Assembly (NCBI RefSeq): GCF_024661895.1
Contig: NZ_CP102453.1
Location: 3,160,941 to 3,224,940, forward strand
Source of the DNA: Fundicoccus culcitae
GTDB taxonomy: Bacteria > Bacillota > Bacilli > Lactobacillales > Aerococcaceae
Length of the DNA: 64,000 nucleotides
Reading direction: 5' to 3'
Both the position numbers and the translations under genes were made by a program. Positions 60,933 through 64,000 of the stretch are shown piece by piece. The number at the start of each line of letters is the position of its first letter. Within the stretch, counting starts at the first letter, position 1. The notes beneath the pieces are model-generated. The model ran no database searches, had not been told where the DNA came from, and saw only the letters and a list, made by a program, of their open reading frames with translations.

Positions 60933-62642
60933 GTGGAACTAAAGAATTTAACAGCAGTCGATTTTCGAGCCATGATGATTGCTGGATCAAAGCGACTATC
61001 AGAAAACGTTGAACTTATTAATTCATTAAATGTTTTCCCGGTGCCTGATGGCGATACGGGAACAAATATGAATATGACTTTTTTATCTGGTATTGAACGA
61101 TTAAAGCAAGAGTCAACTAATCATGTCGGACAAGCATCAGAAGCCTTAGCAAAAGGATTATTAATGGGCGCTAGAGGTAATTCAGGCGTTATTTTGTCAC
61201 AAATATTCCGTGGTTTTTCGCAATCATGTAAGGACAAAGAATCATTAAATGCACAAGATTTTGTTGATGCCTTTGTTGGTGGTGTAGAAGCAGCCTATAA
61301 AGCGATTATGAAACCAGTAGAGGGCACTATCTTAACGGTTGCGCGTGAAGCGGCTGTTCGTGGTGAAAAAAAATTAGAGCGTACGGATAATATTATTGAA
61401 ATTATGGAATCTATTGTACGTGGTGCTAGTAAAGCGTTAGATCAAACACCAGAACTTCTCCCTGTTTTGAAACAAGTGGGTGTGGTTGATAGTGGCGGTA
61501 AAGGCTTGCTGTGCATTTATGAAGGCATGCTAGCTTCGCTTAAAGGTGAAGATACGGTTGAAGAGAATGATGATAAAGGAGAAAAAGACATTCAAATTAA
61601 ACACAGTCACTCCATGTTTGATGATATTGTTGAAAATCCACTCTCTATGGATGATATTACCTATGGTTACTGTACCGAGATTATGGTAAGAATTGGCGAA
61701 GGTCCTACCGTTCAAAAAGACTTTGATTATGATTCCTTCCGTGAACTGCTTAATACTAAAGGTGATTCCTTGTTAGTTGTCAATGATGAAGAACTAGTTA
61801 AAGTGCATATTCATACTGAAAATCCAGGAGAAATTATGCAGCTAGGCCAGGAATTTGGCGAATTGATTAAAATAAAAGTTGACAACATGCGTGAACAAGT
61901 ACGCGCTCTTGAAGCGGATGAACAAGCACTACAAAATCAACAAAATAATGCCTCTCAAGAAGCAAGCAGTATTCCACAAGTAAAACAACCTTATGCCATT
62001 ATTGCTGTTGCTGCAGGTGAAGGGGTTGCTGATTTATTCCGTTCAATTGGCATAACAGAAGTTTTAGAAGGTGGACAAACAATGAACCCTTCAACAGAAG
62101 ACTTTGTCAAAGCCATTGAAAAAGTGAATGCAGAAAAAATTATTTTGTTACCAAATAATAAAAATATTATTATGGCAGCGGAACAAACGATTCAATTATC
62201 TGATACACCGATTGCGGTTGTCCCAACAAAAACTATCCCTGAAGGGATTGCCGCTATGATGGCTTTTAATGCGGATCTTTCGTTAGAAGAAAATAAAGAA
62301 GCCATGACTGCCAATCTAGATTCGGTTGTTAGTGGTCAAATTACCTATGCTATCCGTGATACCGAAATTAATCAGCTTCATATTAAAAAAGATGAATTTA
62401 TGGGGATTGTAGCGGGTGATATTATTCTTTCTAATCCAGTTCTCGAGGATGCATTAGTGGCAACCCTTGAAGAAATGATGGAGGATGATAGTGAGATTAT
62501 TACGATTATCGTAGGTGAAGATGGTGATATGGAATCCGCGGAAAAGGTTGCTGAAGAATTAATGGCTAACAATGATGACATCGAAGTGGAAGTCATTGAA
62601 GGCAATCAACCAGTGTATCATTATATACTTTCAGCTGAATAA
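60933..62642 (+). CDS. fakA: DAK2-domain fatty acid kinase-like protein
   Basis: An ATP-dependent kinase subunit resembling FakA/YloV, which phosphorylates fatty acids presented by FakB proteins. The 569 residues have an N-terminal DAK2 domain with NSLNVFPVPDGDTGTNMNMT (Asp residues for Mg-ATP) and MGARGNSGVILSQIFRGF. The middle domain includes YGYCTEIMVRI and KVHIHTENPGEIMQLG, and the C-terminal domain PTKTIPEGIAAMMAFN. GTG 60933 follows GAGGAGG. No fakB is nearby. Confidence 0.9.
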   Translation: MELKNLTAVDFRAMMIAGSKRLSENVELINSLNVFPVPDGDTGTNMNMTFLSGIERLKQESTNHVGQASEALAKGLLMGARGNSGVILSQIFRGFSQSCKDKESLNAQDFVDAFVGGVEAAYKAIMKPVEGTILTVAREAAVRGEKKLERTDNIIEIMESIVRGASKALDQTPELLPVLKQVGVVDSGGKGLLCIYEGMLASLKGEDTVEENDDKGEKDIQIKHSHSMFDDIVENPLSMDDITYGYCTEIMVRIGEGPTVQKDFDYDSFRELLNTKGDSLLVVNDEELVKVHIHTENPGEIMQLGQEFGELIKIKVDNMREQVRALEADEQALQNQQNNASQEASSIPQVKQPYAIIAVAAGEGVADLFRSIGITEVLEGGQTMNPSTEDFVKAIEKVNAEKIILLPNNKNIIMAAEQTIQLSDTPIAVVPTKTIPEGIAAMMAFNADLSLEENKEAMTANLDSVVSGQITYAIRDTEINQLHIKKDEFMGIVAGDIILSNPVLEDALVATLEEMMEDDSEIITIIVGEDGDMESAEKVAEELMANNDDIEVEVIEGNQPVYHYILSAE

Positions 62643-62656
62643 TTATTTTTACAAAT

Positions 62657-62703
62657 AAATCATGATTAACTGGTTCTGTTGACGAGTTAGTTATGATTTT
62701 TTT
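62657..62703 (+). terminator. Terminator after the fakA-like gene
   Basis: AAATCAT (62657-62663) pairs with ATGATTT (62693-62699), extended inward by ATTAACT with AGTTAGT. A run of seven Ts follows. Confidence 0.82.
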
Positions 62704-62733
62704 AATATCTATTAGAATAGGAGGGATAAGCCA

Positions 62734-64000
62734 ATGGAATCCAGTTGGGATGATTTAATTGACGATTTACCTGGTATTGGTCCTAAGCGACTAGCATTAT
62801 TTCATCAATTAGATATTTATTCGATAAAAGATTTATTGTTTCATTTTCCGTTTCGTTTTGAAAATATTCAAGAACGCGATTTAATGACTATTTTCGATCA
62901 AGAAAAAGTGACTTTAAAAGGCAAAGTAGTGACACCCCCCGTCGTAAATTACTTTGGACGCAATAAAAGTCGTTTAAGTTTTCGTTTTGCAGTTGGGGAT
63001 TTTGATGTGATACAAGTAACCTTCTTTAACCAACCATACTTAAAGCAACAATTAGAAATGGGTCAAGAACGCGCCATTTATGGGAAATGGGAATCAGATA
63101 AACAGGCGTTATTGGGAATGAAATTACTTCCTAATCAAAAAGAGGGCAATGATTTATTAGGCGTATACAGTACCACACAAGGTTTAAAACAAGCGACAAT
63201 TGTCAATACAATTAAAGCCGCTTTTGAAAGCTACTACACCGTCATACCAGAAATCTTACCCGAATATTTAAATAATAAATATCGCCTTATTCCGCTTAAT
63301 CAAGCCTTATATCAATTGCATTTTCCAAAAAATACTGCCGAGCAAACGCAGGCTAAGCGAAAAATTATTTTTCAAGAATTCTTTTTATACCAGTGGCGAC
63401 TGCAAAATGCCAAACATTACAGCCTGAAACAAAAAGGAAAAGAAATGCATTATGAGGTGGAAGAATTAAAAAGTTGGATTCAAAGACTCCCTTATGAACT
63501 AACTGATGCGCAAAAACAATCTATGAATGAAATTTGTTATGATTTAATCGCACCCTATCCAATGCGTCGTTTGTTGCAGGGGGAAGTTGGTAGTGGGAAA
63601 ACGATTATTGCCTTTTTAGCTATGATAACAACAGCTATTTCTGGCTATCAATCCGCTTTAATTGTGCCTACCGAAATTTTAGCGCATCAACATGTTGAAA
63701 AGTTTAAGAGCTTATTTGAGGCGTATGGACTAAGGGTAGAACTATTGATAAGTGTGATGCCAACTCAAAAGAAACAAGCAGTTATCGATGATTTAGCCTC
63801 AGGAAAATTACAATTTGTCATCGGCACACATGCGATTTTACAAGAAAGTGTGACGTTTGCTCGCTTAGGTTTAATTATAATCGATGAACAACATCGTTTT
63901 GGTGTCCAACAAAGACAACAACTGATTGATCGAAATAGTCAGGAAGCCAGTGTGAACTTACTTCAAATGACAGCAACACCCATTCCACGTTCATTAGCCC
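62734..64000 (+). CDS. recG: ATP-dependent DNA helicase RecG, 3' end missing
   Basis: A branch-migrating helicase acting on stalled forks and Holliday junctions. About 422 codons are seen of roughly 680; the frame runs off the window. It starts MESSWDDLIDDLPGIGPKRLALFHQL and has the wedge domain (LKGKVVTPPVVNYFGRNKSRLSFRF). The helicase core shows LTDAQKQSMNEI, Walker A LLQGEVGSGKTIIAF, VPTEILAHQH, the DEQH box IIIDEQHRFGVQQR and MTATPIPRSLA. GGAGGG precedes the ATG. fakA-recG adjacency is common in Firmicutes. Confidence 0.96.
   Translation, partial: MESSWDDLIDDLPGIGPKRLALFHQLDIYSIKDLLFHFPFRFENIQERDLMTIFDQEKVTLKGKVVTPPVVNYFGRNKSRLSFRFAVGDFDVIQVTFFNQPYLKQQLEMGQERAIYGKWESDKQALLGMKLLPNQKEGNDLLGVYSTTQGLKQATIVNTIKAAFESYYTVIPEILPEYLNNKYRLIPLNQALYQLHFPKNTAEQTQAKRKIIFQEFFLYQWRLQNAKHYSLKQKGKEMHYEVEELKSWIQRLPYELTDAQKQSMNEICYDLIAPYPMRRLLQGEVGSGKTIIAFLAMITTAISGYQSALIVPTEILAHQHVEKFKSLFEAYGLRVELLISVMPTQKKQAVIDDLASGKLQFVIGTHAILQESVTFARLGLIIIDEQHRFGVQQRQQLIDRNSQEASVNLLQMTATPIPRSLA

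Overview
The window is a low-GC Firmicutes chromosome segment, most likely from the order Lactobacillales. The evidence is the gene content: an IreB/IreP/IreK-type PASTA-kinase system, an RNase J2-type nuclease, an ECF thiamine transporter (ThiT), a LiaFSR system, OatA- and LytR-CpsA-Psr-type wall enzymes, and a tmRNA tag of the form AEKTNNNFALAA. The family is not certain; the gene order would fit the Aerococcaceae/Carnobacteriaceae. No rRNA, tRNA, phage or complete insertion sequence was seen. It is mostly core chromosome, cut at the left inside recD2 and at the right inside recG.

Layout. 1-7.9 kb: recD2 (5' end missing), a decayed AgrA-type regulator, a lipid kinase, then T-box-controlled alaS followed by ireB-ruvX-DUF1292. 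8-13.7 kb: mltG, udk, greA, liaF-liaS-liaR and a small HesB-fold gene. 13.8-21.3 kb: asd (reverse) and a lysine/diaminopimelate operon lysA-dapA-dapB-dapL ending with an oligoendopeptidase F. 21.4-27.9 kb is the accessory part: a GDSL esterase, a GC-rich island of hairpin-forming tandem repeats, a decayed small reading frame, then a LysR regulator facing an NhaC antiporter/C-S lyase/M20 amidohydrolase operon whose last gene is frameshifted. 28-33.6 kb: ssrA (tmRNA), a 2-hydroxyacid dehydrogenase with a phosphoglycerate mutase-family gene, a YihY membrane protein, a RodA/FtsW protein, a GcvH-like protein and a class I glutamine amidotransferase. 33.7-44.7 kb: holA, rpsT, uvrB, oatA-like, rpsO, pnp, rnjB, thiT. 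44.7-46.6 kb: a small gene under two LexA-like boxes, divergent from D-serine dehydratase. 46.7-64 kb: an LCP protein, then gmk-rpoZ-priA-fmt-rsmB-stp-stk, rsgA-rpe-thiN and a second 2-hydroxyacid dehydrogenase, rpmB (reverse), asp23/yloU-fakA-like, and the start of recG.

How the genes connect. Cell-wall functions recur: asd/lysA/dapA/dapB/dapL supply diaminopimelate and lysine; mltG, RodA, OatA and LCP act on the wall; LiaFSR and the PASTA kinase/phosphatase with its small target IreB sense wall stress. RNA turnover (pnp, rnjB), translation quality control (tmRNA, alaS, rsgA) and repair (recD2, uvrB, priA, recG, an SOS-box gene) are also represented. ThiT and ThiN together imply thiamine salvage.

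The most notable observations are: (1) an island of five 41-bp and three 40-bp hairpin-forming repeats beside a nested palindrome; (2) a small YolD-like gene whose consensus promoter carries a LexA-type box in its spacer and a second box just downstream; (3) an M20 peptidase gene broken exactly at a U UUU UUA slippery heptamer; (4) an LL-diaminopimelate aminotransferase (DapL) in the lysine operon. Promoters and terminators were read by eye, so they are weaker evidence than the coding calls.
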